Below, in pieces: positions 53,637 through 62,129 of a DNA stretch of 64,000 bases. The stretch's first letter is position 1. Every line of letters starts with the position of its first letter. The notes under the pieces were generated by a model. The model worked only from the letters and a program-made list of their open reading frames with translations, was not told the DNA's origin and searched no databases. A program made the translations under genes and the position numbers. This stretch comes from CAWDMW01 sp963803575 (GTDB taxonomy: Bacteria; Pseudomonadota; Alphaproteobacteria; Rickettsiales; UBA998). The stretch is from NCBI GenBank assembly GCA_963803575.1, contig CAWDMW010000002.1:1488001-1552000 (forward strand), read 5' to 3'.

Positions 53637-55639
53637 GCTACATTCTCCTGATGTTCTTCTGTTATGTTGGCGTTACGCCATGAAGGAAAAGCCAGTGTAA
53701 ACATTGCTCCTCCCTCCGGATGGTTTGACGCGGTAATAGTGCCATGCTGCTTTTCCATAACTGCTCGGCAAATAGCAAGCCCAAGGCCAGTACCTGCCAC
53801 CTGACTATCGGACTGTTTAAGACGCTCATATTTATCAAACACACTATCGAGTTTTTCTTCAGGTATACCCTTACCCTGATCGCATATAATATAAACAAAC
53901 TCATTCTGGGTAACGCCATAACTTACAGTGATCGTTGTGTCAGGTATTGAGTATTTCGCTGCGTTATCAATCACGTTTTGCAATACCTGTTCCGTCATCA
54001 TTGCATCCATTTCCACCCGGTAATCTGTAGCGTTGTCAAAAGCACGAATGGAAAGACGGTGGTTAGTCAAACGCTGCCTGAGCCTCTTTTTAACGTTATT
54101 GAGGCATTCTTCCGGATCAGACCATTCAATGTTGAAGTCAATGTCTCCACTTTCAATACGGGTCATATCTAAAATGTTCGAGATGAAACTATCGAGTCGT
54201 TGCGCTTCATCCAAAGCGGTTTCTGTTAATTCTGTTGAAATATCATCTGTCAGACGATCAGAACGTTTTAAATGTTTGAAAACACTGAGCGACCCAATAA
54301 TTGAAGCTAGAGGTGTTTTTAGGTCATGCGAAACACTGGAAAGCAACATGGCTCTAAGCTTTTCGCGTTCTTCACTTATTTGTATCTTACTCATTCTCTC
54401 ATTAAGTTCTATTCGCTCTAACACGCTGGCAGCCTGATCTGCTACGGCACTTACCAAACGGCCAAATGAGGGATCTAACCGGATATGCCGAGGTACTTTA
54501 ATGCTAAGCACTCCTATTTCGCCGCCAATGGCTACCATGGGTTCAAAACGCCAGTTGGACATAAAATTCTTTCGTGTGCCAAAACCTGTTGTACGAATCT
54601 GTTCCCAACAGTGAATTAGTGCATCCTGATCGCTTTCTGAAAGGGATGCTTGCTCGGGATAGGCCAAAGTGATGGTATCCGGATTTAACATACCTGGAAG
54701 ATAAAAATGCACTTCCATCTCAAGCAAGCTGCTAAGTTCATTATGAAGTATAGCAAGCGCTTGCTGCTTGCTATTGACGCGGTTGGTTAAGCGATGGATA
54801 TTATACAGTGCTTGTGACCGCTTCTCTTTACGTGCGAGCGATTTAGTATTTGCACGGCTAAATGCGCCTGTAATAGTGACTACAATGGCTGAGAAAAGAA
54901 AAACCGCTAGCACAACGCCGCCAGACATCGTGTCTATGTTCAATGAGTAAAATGGAGCGATATAGAGGAGATCAATGGTAAGAAAGCTAATAATTGCTGT
55001 AAATAAGCCTGCAATCAGACCATGTCGTAGAGCCACAATCACAGTAGCTATCAAGAAGAATGCTGTAACGTTTAAGCGATTAACATCCCAGTTTCCTGTT
55101 GTATCAACATAACGCAATACTTCGGAAGCAAGATATGCAAACATTGTCATGCATAAACCAAATGCCAATTCGCGAATTGACACGCTGCGAAGTTGCAAAC
55201 GTTCAAACCATGATGGGGTGTAATGGTGGCCTGATAATGGAACAATCTGAATTTCAATATCAGAATGCCTTAACTGCCGAGCGAGTTTTTCACTAAGGGT
55301 AGGGCGTAATTCGGCTAGAAAACCATCTTTGTTAATACGACCCATAATAATATGTTTAACTGTTTTGCCCTGACTATCAAGCTCTCTGATACATTGCTGA
55401 ATACCGTCTAACTCTGTACCCGCCTGAATTTGGACAATGCGCGCTCCAACTTCTTCAGCATTCATAACGATGCGTAAAATACGTTCTCTGGCTTCCTGAT
55501 TAAGTGTGTAATGGTTAGATGTTTCTACATATAAAACAACAAGCTCAGTATCTTTTTGAAAATATTGTAACTTTTTCAATGCTACTCTTAGCAAAGTGTA
55601 ACTTTTAGGGTGTGCGCTTATGCAAACAAGGATGGTCAT
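53633..55639 (-). CDS. KdpD-like sensor histidine kinase, lacking the KdpD N-domain
   Basis: A 668-residue sensor kinase. It opens with a UspA-like fold (about 1-130: TILVCISAHPKSYTLLRVAL, VKHIIMGRINKDGF), then a DUF4118 block of four helices (about 160-265), a GAF-like region (about 290-415), HisKA with His near 435 (SSVSHDLKTPLASIIGSLSV) and a HATPase (NVIDNAAKYS, DQGKGIPEEK, GTGLGLAICRAV). Canonical KdpD (about 895 residues) has an additional N-terminal KdpD domain that is missing here. No kdpFABC genes are nearby. The regulated target is unknown. Confidence 0.9.
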   Translation of the reverse strand: MTILVCISAHPKSYTLLRVALKKLQYFQKDTELVVLYVETSNHYTLNQEARERILRIVMNAEEVGARIVQIQAGTELDGIQQCIRELDSQGKTVKHIIMGRINKDGFLAELRPTLSEKLARQLRHSDIEIQIVPLSGHHYTPSWFERLQLRSVSIRELAFGLCMTMFAYLASEVLRYVDTTGNWDVNRLNVTAFFLIATVIVALRHGLIAGLFTAIISFLTIDLLYIAPFYSLNIDTMSGGVVLAVFLFSAIVVTITGAFSRANTKSLARKEKRSQALYNIHRLTNRVNSKQQALAILHNELSSLLEMEVHFYLPGMLNPDTITLAYPEQASLSESDQDALIHCWEQIRTTGFGTRKNFMSNWRFEPMVAIGGEIGVLSIKVPRHIRLDPSFGRLVSAVADQAASVLERIELNERMSKIQISEEREKLRAMLLSSVSHDLKTPLASIIGSLSVFKHLKRSDRLTDDISTELTETALDEAQRLDSFISNILDMTRIESGDIDFNIEWSDPEECLNNVKKRLRQRLTNHRLSIRAFDNATDYRVEMDAMMTEQVLQNVIDNAAKYSIPDTTITVSYGVTQNEFVYIICDQGKGIPEEKLDSVFDKYERLKQSDSQVAGTGLGLAICRAVMEKQHGTITASNHPEGGAMFTLAFPSWRNANITEEHQENVA

Positions 55640-55729
55640 GATAAAGTTTGGTCGGATTTGACCTTAGGTAAGCCGTTCATTTATGAGGATATGCTGGAGA
55701 TCAAAAAAGCAACGTTAGTGCCTTAAAGC

Positions 55730-55758
55730 GGGGCATGATATGCTATATATCATGCCCC
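55730..55758 (-). terminator. Perfect hairpin after dps
   Basis: GGGGCATGATAT (55730-55741) and ATATCATGCCCC (55747-55758) form a perfect 12-bp stem with a 5-nt loop, 22 bp beyond the dps stop. There is no long T run on the minus strand, so termination or mRNA protection are both possible. Confidence 0.65.
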
Positions 55759-55779
55759 GAAGCCTATTATAGTTTTTTA

Positions 55780-56283
55780 CTATTCAGTAATAGCGCGAAG
55801 CATCCAGGCAGCTTCATCATGAACGGACATGCGATGCACCATCATATCAACCGTCACTTCATCTTGTGCTTCTTCGGCAATCTTCATGACTTTACGTGCT
55901 TCAATAGAACAAACCTCATTGTCTTTAAGCAGGTTCTTTACCATGATCTCGGCCTTTTTAGGCAGTTCTTCGTCTTCAGTTATGGCAGAAAGACTTTGAA
56001 AGGCTTTGAACGTACCGGGTGTGAAATGCCCAAGCGCACGTACACGTTCAGCTATTTCATCTCCTGCTTCATGCAAATCTTCATATTGCGCTTCAAAAAG
56101 TTCATGAAGACTGTGGAACTGTTTGCCCGTGACATTCCAGTGATAGTACAGTGTCTTCATATATAGAGTATAGGTAGAAGCCAGAAATCCTGATAGGTGT
56201 TTTGCAACTTCGGCGCGTTCTTTACTATCTACGCCTATGTTTACATCTGTTTTGTCCACTATTTTTACGGTAGAATTTGACAT
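55780..56283 (-). CDS. dps: Dps DNA-protection ferritin
   Basis: A 167-residue mini-ferritin that forms a 12-mer shell, oxidises and stores iron, and coats DNA in stress. The inter-subunit ferroxidase site is intact: YYHWNVTGKQFHSLHELFEA and QYEDLHEAGDEIAERVRALG with the His and Asp/Glu ligands. The C-terminus (MMVHRMSVHDEAAWMLRAIT) is typical. Confidence 0.95.
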   Translation of the reverse strand: MSNSTVKIVDKTDVNIGVDSKERAEVAKHLSGFLASTYTLYMKTLYYHWNVTGKQFHSLHELFEAQYEDLHEAGDEIAERVRALGHFTPGTFKAFQSLSAITEDEELPKKAEIMVKNLLKDNEVCSIEARKVMKIAEEAQDEVTVDMMVHRMSVHDEAAWMLRAITE

Positions 56284-56397
56284 ATATTCGATTCAATCCT
56301 CTTTGTTTGACTGTGAATTAGTTGGTAAAACCAACATATATCCAGTATAATACGTTATACTAGTATAGGATTCATATCATTTGGTTGCCCTGTTGTA

Positions 56398-56637
56398 TTA
56401 AGATGACATAAACGTAAGCGTGTCTTTTCCTGCATAATCGTCGTATGCTATTGAAGAATCAGTGATTATGTTTGTATCGTCAGATAAGCCATCATGCATG
56501 TAATTACCATGTAGTTCCTCCATAACGCTTCTCTCATCAGAGCTATCCATCGTTATGCCCGGAATAAAATTCAGCATATCGGCATCTGGCATAATATGTT
56601 CTTCAGTATGAATAGGTGATCTTGAATGATGTAGCAT
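56398..56637 (-). CDS. Small hypothetical protein
   Basis: A 79-residue acidic protein with Met/Asp/Ser-rich sequence (MPDADMLNFIPGITMDSSDE, IAYDDYAGKDTLTFM). A strong AGGAG lies 8 nt before the ATG, and a TATTAT-like -10 lies upstream, so it is probably translated. No family recognised. It sits between dps and the Pmp3 gene in a stress-associated stretch. Confidence 0.55.
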   Translation of the reverse strand: MLHHSRSPIHTEEHIMPDADMLNFIPGITMDSSDERSVMEELHGNYMHDGLSDDTNIITDSSIAYDDYAGKDTLTFMSS

Positions 56638-56838
56638 GTATATATCTCCTGTTGCTGCTATAATAAAAACATCATGGCGTGTGCCAACTCAAAATGCAGT
56701 CATACACACTACGCCAAAAGCTTAATAACACATCAATTTATATTATTTTTATGTTTGTCTTGTAAGTGGCCTATTGTGTGCTGAGCATGGCTTGATCCAT
56801 ATATAATAGTATATTAACTGCCTAAGGAGCATAAACTT

Positions 56839-57015
56839 ATGGATATTATTAGAATCATACTCGCAATTGTCTTCCCACCACTGGGAGTGTTTTTACAGGT
56901 TGGACTAACTAAACATCTGTTTTTCAGTGTCATACTAACTCTTCTAGGGTATATTCCAGGAATTATCCATGCACTCTACATCATTCTATCGCGTCCTGAA
57001 GGCGTAAGTGTGTAA
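56839..57015 (+). CDS. Pmp3/YqaE-family small membrane protein
   Basis: A 58-residue protein of two membrane helices, easily missed because of its size. The pattern IILAIVFPPLGVFLQVGLTK then FFSVILTLLGYIPGIIHALY is the UPF0057/Pmp3 signature, a family linked to salt stress and membrane-potential control in yeast and plants. AAGGAG lies 10 nt before the ATG, and a good terminator follows (57046-57084). Confidence 0.92.
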   Translation: MDIIRIILAIVFPPLGVFLQVGLTKHLFFSVILTLLGYIPGIIHALYIILSRPEGVSV

Positions 57016-57045
57016 TATACTCTTTATAAGACATTGGTGACACTT

Positions 57046-57084
57046 AAATATGGCGGGTTCAAGAGAACTCGCCATATTTTTTGT
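57046..57084 (+). terminator. Rho-independent terminator
   Basis: AAATATGGCG (57046-57055) pairs with CGCCATATTT (57070-57079) and is followed by a T run. It ends the Pmp3-type gene. Confidence 0.88.
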
Positions 57085-57155
57085 TTTATTTCGTACATAA
57101 CGTTGTATGGCTATGAAAAATACTCTATATCTCGGGATTTAAGGAAGCATTCATT

Positions 57156-58580
57156 ATGGCCAAGACCTATTCGATAGAAATAATGATTATTGGCCTCTTG
57201 CTTGCCACTGTGCTGATTATAAGCGGTACAGTACTCCGTCATCTCATACCGCCATTGCAAAAAATGCACTTGCCAGCCGCAGTGATTGGTGGCTTGCTTG
57301 GTTTGTTGCTAGGCCCCCAGCTATTGGGTAAGCATATCGCGGAATGGTTCACGGTAAGCGAACAAATGGATCAAATGTACGAAATCTGGAAGCAATTACC
57401 GGGCTACCTTATTAGCATGGTATTTGCCGCTTTGATGCTTGGTCATAAGCTTCCGTCATTTTCTCGGGCAATGGAATCGTCTGCTCCGCATCTGATTGTG
57501 GGGTACAGCATTGCATGGGGGCATTATATTGTTGGGATATTACTGGCAATGCTGGTATTATCTCCTCTGCTAGATGCTAATCCGCTAAGCAGTGCATTAA
57601 TTGCTATTGGGTTTCAAGGGGGGTATGGTACCGCCGCTGGACTCGGTAGTACCTACAATCAGCTTGGATTTCCAGAAGGATACGATTTAGCGTTGGGGAT
57701 GGCAACGGCTGGAAAAGTAGCGGCTATTCTGGTTGGGCTGGTACTCATTAATATGGCCGTGGGTTTTCGTAAAATGAAATCGCCTGATGATACTAAAAAA
57801 GAACATCTGCGTGAAAATGTGACGGAAATGCAGGGGAAGAAAGCTGTACGTAAGCAACGCGTAGAGATGCATTTCTCTGCTGATCGCTTCATTCTTCACT
57901 GCGCCGTTTTGTGTCTGGCTGTTATACTTGGGTGGTGCATCCGAAAATTGTTATTTCTTATTGAAAGCTTTGTTGTATCCAGTGCCGCAGACGGCGTCGT
58001 GCAATATATCCCGCTATTTCCTATGGCTTTGATTGGGGGAATCGTCTTACAAGCATTTATTACCGCTATTCGCAAAGATCACATGATTAATGAACGACAT
58101 ATTCATTCCATTAGCCATAGTTTTCTTGACCTGCTTATTGTGGTAGCTATTGCAACCCTATCACTGAAAACCCTGTCTGCTAACTGGGAATTGCTCCTTA
58201 TTATGATTGTGTCAGGCATTGGGTGGAATCTGTTTGTGTTCTTCTTTATCGCACCGCGTTTCTATGAAAATGCGCCCTGGGTGCGTGGTTTAGGCGATTT
58301 TGCCCACTCTACCGGTGCAACGACAACAGGATTGCTGCTAATGAAAGTGATTGACCCTAACGACAGTACTGGTGCGCGTTCAGGGTTTAATATGAAACAG
58401 CCTTTTTATGAGCCTATTGTAGGTGGAGGATTAATTACCGCCCTAGCTTTGCCTATGCTTCATACGGTAGGGCTGGAAATTACACTCATTATTTCAACAG
58501 TGTTGTTTGTTGCTACGTTAGTCATTGGCTGGAAGTTTTTAGGTGTGCATAAAAACATGCTGTTTGATAAGCCCGAGTAA
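57156..58580 (+). CDS. GltS-family sodium/glutamate symporter
   Basis: A 474-residue multi-helix transporter (about 12 helices). PPLQKMHLPAAVIGGLLGLL, the reentrant-loop-like FQGGYGTAAGLGSTYNQLGF, ALGMATAGKVAAILVGL and a second loop DFAHSTGATTTGLLLMKVID fit the ESS/GltS family. It is longer than E. coli GltS (401 residues), with an extra charged loop near 210-235. The substrate may be glutamate or another carboxylate. Confidence 0.8.
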   Translation: MAKTYSIEIMIIGLLLATVLIISGTVLRHLIPPLQKMHLPAAVIGGLLGLLLGPQLLGKHIAEWFTVSEQMDQMYEIWKQLPGYLISMVFAALMLGHKLPSFSRAMESSAPHLIVGYSIAWGHYIVGILLAMLVLSPLLDANPLSSALIAIGFQGGYGTAAGLGSTYNQLGFPEGYDLALGMATAGKVAAILVGLVLINMAVGFRKMKSPDDTKKEHLRENVTEMQGKKAVRKQRVEMHFSADRFILHCAVLCLAVILGWCIRKLLFLIESFVVSSAADGVVQYIPLFPMALIGGIVLQAFITAIRKDHMINERHIHSISHSFLDLLIVVAIATLSLKTLSANWELLLIMIVSGIGWNLFVFFFIAPRFYENAPWVRGLGDFAHSTGATTTGLLLMKVIDPNDSTGARSGFNMKQPFYEPIVGGGLITALALPMLHTVGLEITLIISTVLFVATLVIGWKFLGVHKNMLFDKPE

Positions 58581-58582
58581 CA

Positions 58583-58855
58583 ATGGATTGTCAATCAAAG
58601 GAGGTTGGGCAGAATCTTTCTGCGTCACATAAGATGTTAATGGCGGGTGCAGCCATACTTGGTTGTATATCATATCTATTGCTAATTGTTTCTACCTACC
58701 ATGTTCTGGTCTGGCGAGGATATAGTTCTGATACTGCCCTATGGCGTAGCGGTGGGATTGGACTCTCTATTGCTGTTATCATCTATATCTGTCTTCGTTA
58801 CGGACAGTCAAAAATACAGGCAGCAACAGACAACTCTGACCACGATTTATCATAA
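58583..58855 (+). CDS. Hypothetical two-helix membrane protein
   Basis: A 90-residue protein with two membrane helices (MLMAGAAILGCISYLLLIVS, then GIGLSIAVIIYICLRYG). It begins 2 bp after the transporter gene and is probably co-translated, perhaps as an accessory subunit. No family recognised. Confidence 0.6.
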   Translation: MDCQSKEVGQNLSASHKMLMAGAAILGCISYLLLIVSTYHVLVWRGYSSDTALWRSGGIGLSIAVIIYICLRYGQSKIQAATDNSDHDLS

Positions 58856-58975
58856 ATTGATGAGATGTTGTTTATCGACTAATGGTAAACATAACAGACG
58901 CGCTATATGTTTAGGGCAGTTAGCTTACAAACAGTAAGTTCAATACTATATAGAAAACAAATAAGGATGATAATT

Positions 58976-59131
58976 ATGATCGCACAAATGAAATTTTGGG
59001 TAGTGTTAGGTCTACTAACTGTTAGCGTTAGCGGCTTGACTGCATGTAAAACAATTGGTGGCGCTGGCGAAGATATTGAAGAAGCAGGTGAAGCAATTGA
59101 AGAAAGTGCTGACAAACACTCTCCTTATTAA
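58976..59131 (+). CDS. Entericidin-like small lipoprotein
   Basis: A 51-residue lipoprotein: signal VVLGLLTVSVSGLTAC with a lipobox LTAC, then KTIGGAGEDIEEAGEAIEES, the entericidin EcnA/EcnB pattern. AAGGA lies 8 nt before the chosen ATG at 58976; earlier ATGs lack one. Entericidins act in stationary-phase envelope stress, but this one may have another role. Confidence 0.8.
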   Translation: MIAQMKFWVVLGLLTVSVSGLTACKTIGGAGEDIEEAGEAIEESADKHSPY

Positions 59132-59163
59132 TAGTAATTGTTCCTTAGTAGGAGATGTTCCAT

Positions 59164-59997
59164 ATGTACAAAATACTTTCTTACAGTATGCTATGTGTAC
59201 TGTTTGCTAATGCAAATAGTCACGCCGCAGATGGAACATTTTCTGTGATGGATCCATCTATTGTGAAAAAAGAGCTGGAAACAGCTCCTATTTCGCAGGA
59301 TGTTCAGCTGAAAAAAGACGTGTTATCCAGTCTTTATGATGCTCAGGTAAGTCTGCATAACGAAAATAATCTGAAAGCAGATAAACATGTTCAGGCGGCT
59401 TTAAGATTACTAGAACGCATAACCCATACAGATCACGACATTAATCCCTTGGTGGATGCATTTGACGAAAAAGTCTATGATGGCCATAAAGTGGTCGAAC
59501 TTAGCTTTGGATCATTGTTTAAACCGGAACGTGCCGTTATGCCAATGAAGGAAAAAATGTTAAGTAAATCAGATATTGACGTAATGCTTGATATTACGAA
59601 GCTAAAATCTGGCAGTCTGGATGAGGCCGAGATACGCTATATTGCTTTCGATATAGAAAAGCCTGATACACGTAGCGAATTAATAGAAGCTCGCAAAGCC
59701 ATTGCAGATGGTGACTTGTATAGTGCTATGTATGACTTGCTGCAAGTTCAACGAGATATGCTGGAAGACAACCCGCTATCTGTACCTGCGCGCATCAGAG
59801 CGCGCGATCATATTGCACTAACTCGTTTCATGATTGAAAAGGAAGAAGGCAAAGCTGCGATACACGCACTGGAAATTGCTGATAATGCATTGTCAGAAAT
59901 GCGCGAAGGCACAGATGATCTGGCGGGATTAAAATCAATTGAGCGTGAAATCAGTGATTTACGAAAACGCGTTCAGCAGATACATCCTAACGGATAA
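59164..59997 (+). CDS. YfdX-like exported protein
   Basis: A 277-residue exported protein with a signal peptide (ILSYSMLCVLFANANSHA). The mature part is helical (LSSLYDAQVSLHNENNLKAD, ALRLLERITHTDHDI, then LIEARKAIADGDLYSAMYDL), resembling YfdX proteins, acid-stress-linked periplasmic helical proteins. ATG 59164 is preferred because AGGAG lies 9 nt before it; ATG 59155 abuts the site. Family match is moderate. Confidence 0.6.
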   Translation: MYKILSYSMLCVLFANANSHAADGTFSVMDPSIVKKELETAPISQDVQLKKDVLSSLYDAQVSLHNENNLKADKHVQAALRLLERITHTDHDINPLVDAFDEKVYDGHKVVELSFGSLFKPERAVMPMKEKMLSKSDIDVMLDITKLKSGSLDEAEIRYIAFDIEKPDTRSELIEARKAIADGDLYSAMYDLLQVQRDMLEDNPLSVPARIRARDHIALTRFMIEKEEGKAAIHALEIADNALSEMREGTDDLAGLKSIEREISDLRKRVQQIHPNG

Positions 59998-60035
59998 TTA
60001 TTTAACAACTCAACACAATGACAGGAAACAATAAT

Positions 60036-60209
60036 ATGTTACGTTTAGCTCTTATGTTTTTAGTAGTAGCCCTTATCGCTGGATTATTTGGATTCGGTGG
60101 AATTGCAGCGGCTTCTGCTGAAATTGCAAAATTTGTCTTTTTCATCTTTTTGGCACTGATGGTTGTTGCATTAGTGTTCAATATGATTGATGGACGCAAG
60201 CGCATGTAG
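60036..60209 (+). CDS. DUF1328/YtjA-family small membrane protein
   Basis: A 57-residue protein: LALMFLVVALIAGLFGFGGI and ASAEIAKFVFFIFLALMVVA, the DUF1328 (YtjA) signature of two short helices. AGGAA lies 8 nt before ATG 60036, which I prefer over 60018. These proteins are often stress-induced in proteobacteria; function unknown. Confidence 0.88.
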   Translation: MLRLALMFLVVALIAGLFGFGGIAAASAEIAKFVFFIFLALMVVALVFNMIDGRKRM

Positions 60210-60256
60210 ATATCTTTTTCATCTGCTTATGTAGATGCACCAGATTATAACAGCAA

Positions 60257-60288
60257 TAAAAGCGGGGGAGGCAACTTCTCCGCTTTTA
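60257..60288 (+). terminator. Hairpin after the DUF1328 gene
   Basis: TAAAAGCGG (60257-60265) pairs with CCGCTTTTA (60280-60288), with extra pairs inside. The T run is short, so it is a probable but not ideal terminator. Confidence 0.65.
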
Positions 60289-60322
60289 CGTATGGTCAGC
60301 GCTATGATACAGTGCATATATT

Positions 60323-61312
60323 ATGAGCCAATTTGATACTCCCCCACACACTCACACCCATGATAATCGCCTGCGAAAAATAGGGCTGGAATTTGAAATG
60401 GCAGGTATTACGCCAGATAAAATAGCTAGCTGTGTAATAGAATGTTTGGGCGGGACATATCGTGTTCATAATGTTGCGTCAGGAGAAGTGACAGGCACGA
60501 AGCTTGGTGACTTTACCATTGAACTGGATGCACATAATATGCAGGATTTAGCATCTAAACATGTAGATCAGCCGGAAGCTATGAAGCTTGCGGTCAATAT
60601 TGCCGAGTTAGTTGTTCCTTACGAACTTGTTACCCCACCCGTTACGTTAAATGAATTACCAGGCATAGAGAATATTGTTACCTTGCTACAAAGACATCAG
60701 GCAAAAGGCACCCATAGCTCGCTACTTCACGGGTTTGGACTACATATGAATCCAGAGATAGTATCGGATGATATTTGCTACATTGTAAGTACGGTTAAAG
60801 CCTTTATCCTTCTTTATCCATGGCTAAAGAAAGTTATGGAAATTGATTTAACGCGCCGTGTATTGTCTTTCATTGACCCGTTCCCAAAACCATATATCGT
60901 TCATTTGTTGCAATCAGATTACCGAAGTAACGCTGAGTTTATGGCTGAATATCTTGCCCATAACCCAACACGCAACCGGGCGCTCGACTGTCTGCCACTT
61001 TTTGCATATCTTGATGAAGCATGTGTCGAACAGCTTGAGCCAGATATTGCAGCATTAGTAAAACCTCGTCCCGCCTGGCATTATAGGCTACCTAATTGTG
61101 ACATTGACAACCCCGACTGGTCTGTCGCTAAAGAATGGCATTACTGGGTGTGTGTGGAAAAACTTGCACAGAATGACGAGTTAATTAAGCAATTATCAAA
61201 TGAATATCTGACGTTCCTAAGTAACCCTTTGCATCGTTTATCTGATGCATGGATTGAGCGAATAGCTGAGGTAATGCATCAGCAAAGGTGGCATTGTTAT
61301 GCTAAGGCGTAA
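60323..61312 (+). CDS. Amidoligase-family enzyme
   Basis: A 329-residue protein of the amidoligase family (glutamine-synthetase-like fold), which forms amide or peptide bonds using ATP. RKIGLEFEMAGITPDKIASC near the start, then GDFTIELDAHN and VVPYELVTPPVTLNELPGIE carry the expected metal-binding Glu residues, and THSSLLHGFGLHMNPEI the His. It overlaps the next gene, a class I amidotransferase, by 14 bp. In such pairs, known from comparative genomics, the ligase and hydrolase are thought to build and remove a peptide or amine tag; the substrate is unknown. Confidence 0.85.
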   Translation: MSQFDTPPHTHTHDNRLRKIGLEFEMAGITPDKIASCVIECLGGTYRVHNVASGEVTGTKLGDFTIELDAHNMQDLASKHVDQPEAMKLAVNIAELVVPYELVTPPVTLNELPGIENIVTLLQRHQAKGTHSSLLHGFGLHMNPEIVSDDICYIVSTVKAFILLYPWLKKVMEIDLTRRVLSFIDPFPKPYIVHLLQSDYRSNAEFMAEYLAHNPTRNRALDCLPLFAYLDEACVEQLEPDIAALVKPRPAWHYRLPNCDIDNPDWSVAKEWHYWVCVEKLAQNDELIKQLSNEYLTFLSNPLHRLSDAWIERIAEVMHQQRWHCYAKA

Positions 61313-62027
61313 GAAGCCAGTTATTGGTATTACCAGCCCTGATAAAGGTGGCACGATTTTATGGCAATGTAGTCGTTTGGCTATTTGGCTAGCTGGTGGC
61401 ATACCCAAAAAAATAACCTGTAGCAATGTGCAGGATTTAAGTGCTTACCATGGATTTATCATATCAGGGGGTAGCGATATAAACCCGCAGCTTTACGGGG
61501 AAGCAGCGTTGCTGACAAGTGGAAAGTATGATGTGGATCGCGACGAGCTGGAACAGCGTATCATCCTTCATGCGCATCAACATCATTACCCACTGCTTGG
61601 CATATGTCGCGGAATGCAGTTACTCAATGTGACGTTTCAGGGTAGCCTGTATCAGGAAGCCAGCAACATATTGGAAGATTTTCTACCTAATGACAGTATG
61701 ATTAGTAAAATCATTGGCAGACGTACCGTGACAGTCCATAGGGAGAGTCGCCTTTATCATATCTTGGGGCAATACCCAACCTACCGTGTCAATAGTATTC
61801 ATCATCAGGCCGTCAATAACGTTGGTGATATATTTCAGGTTGTGGCAGAGGAAGAAAACGGGTTGGTTCAGGCCATTGAAGTCGCAGACCCTAATCGCCG
61901 TGCGCTGCTTACAGGCGTGCAGTGGCATCCGGAGTTAATGCTGTATGTTCGCTCTGCCAGAAATATTTTCGCGGAACTGGTGAAACAAGCGCATGACAAA
62001 GCAATGTCTGGCAATGCTGTGTATTAA
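61299..62027 (+). CDS. Class I glutamine amidotransferase-like hydrolase (C26)
   Basis: A 242-residue enzyme of the gamma-glutamyl-GABA hydrolase (PuuD) type. Catalytic Cys in LLGICRGMQLLNVTFQG, and His/Glu in LTGVQWHPELM, with SGGSDINPQLYG and NSIHHQAVNNVG as further family motifs. It overlaps the amidoligase gene, so the two are made together and probably act on the same gamma-glutamyl-type compound. Confidence 0.9.
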   Translation: MLRRKKPVIGITSPDKGGTILWQCSRLAIWLAGGIPKKITCSNVQDLSAYHGFIISGGSDINPQLYGEAALLTSGKYDVDRDELEQRIILHAHQHHYPLLGICRGMQLLNVTFQGSLYQEASNILEDFLPNDSMISKIIGRRTVTVHRESRLYHILGQYPTYRVNSIHHQAVNNVGDIFQVVAEEENGLVQAIEVADPNRRALLTGVQWHPELMLYVRSARNIFAELVKQAHDKAMSGNAVY

Positions 62028-62091
62028 AGCAAAAAACTATTGAGTAAAACCATATTTTTCATATACCGCACTAGACGCTGGAACCTATCCA

Positions 62092-62124
62092 CCGTATGAT
62101 ACGTAATCATTATCTCATACGGAG
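62092..62124 (+). promoter_or_regulatory. Hairpin covering the ppdK ribosome binding site
   Basis: CCGTATGA (62092-62099) and TCATACGG (62115-62122) form a perfect 8-bp stem around a 15-nt loop. The 3' arm contains the first two bases of the GGAG site (62121-62124) that lies 5 nt before the ppdK ATG. Folding could limit translation or serve as an operator. Confidence 0.5.
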
Positions 62125-62129
62125 TCTCT

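Noticed and set aside
54033..54437. A 134-codon open frame opposite the KdpD-like kinase.
   Set aside because: Lies wholly inside the conserved HisKA region of the real gene.
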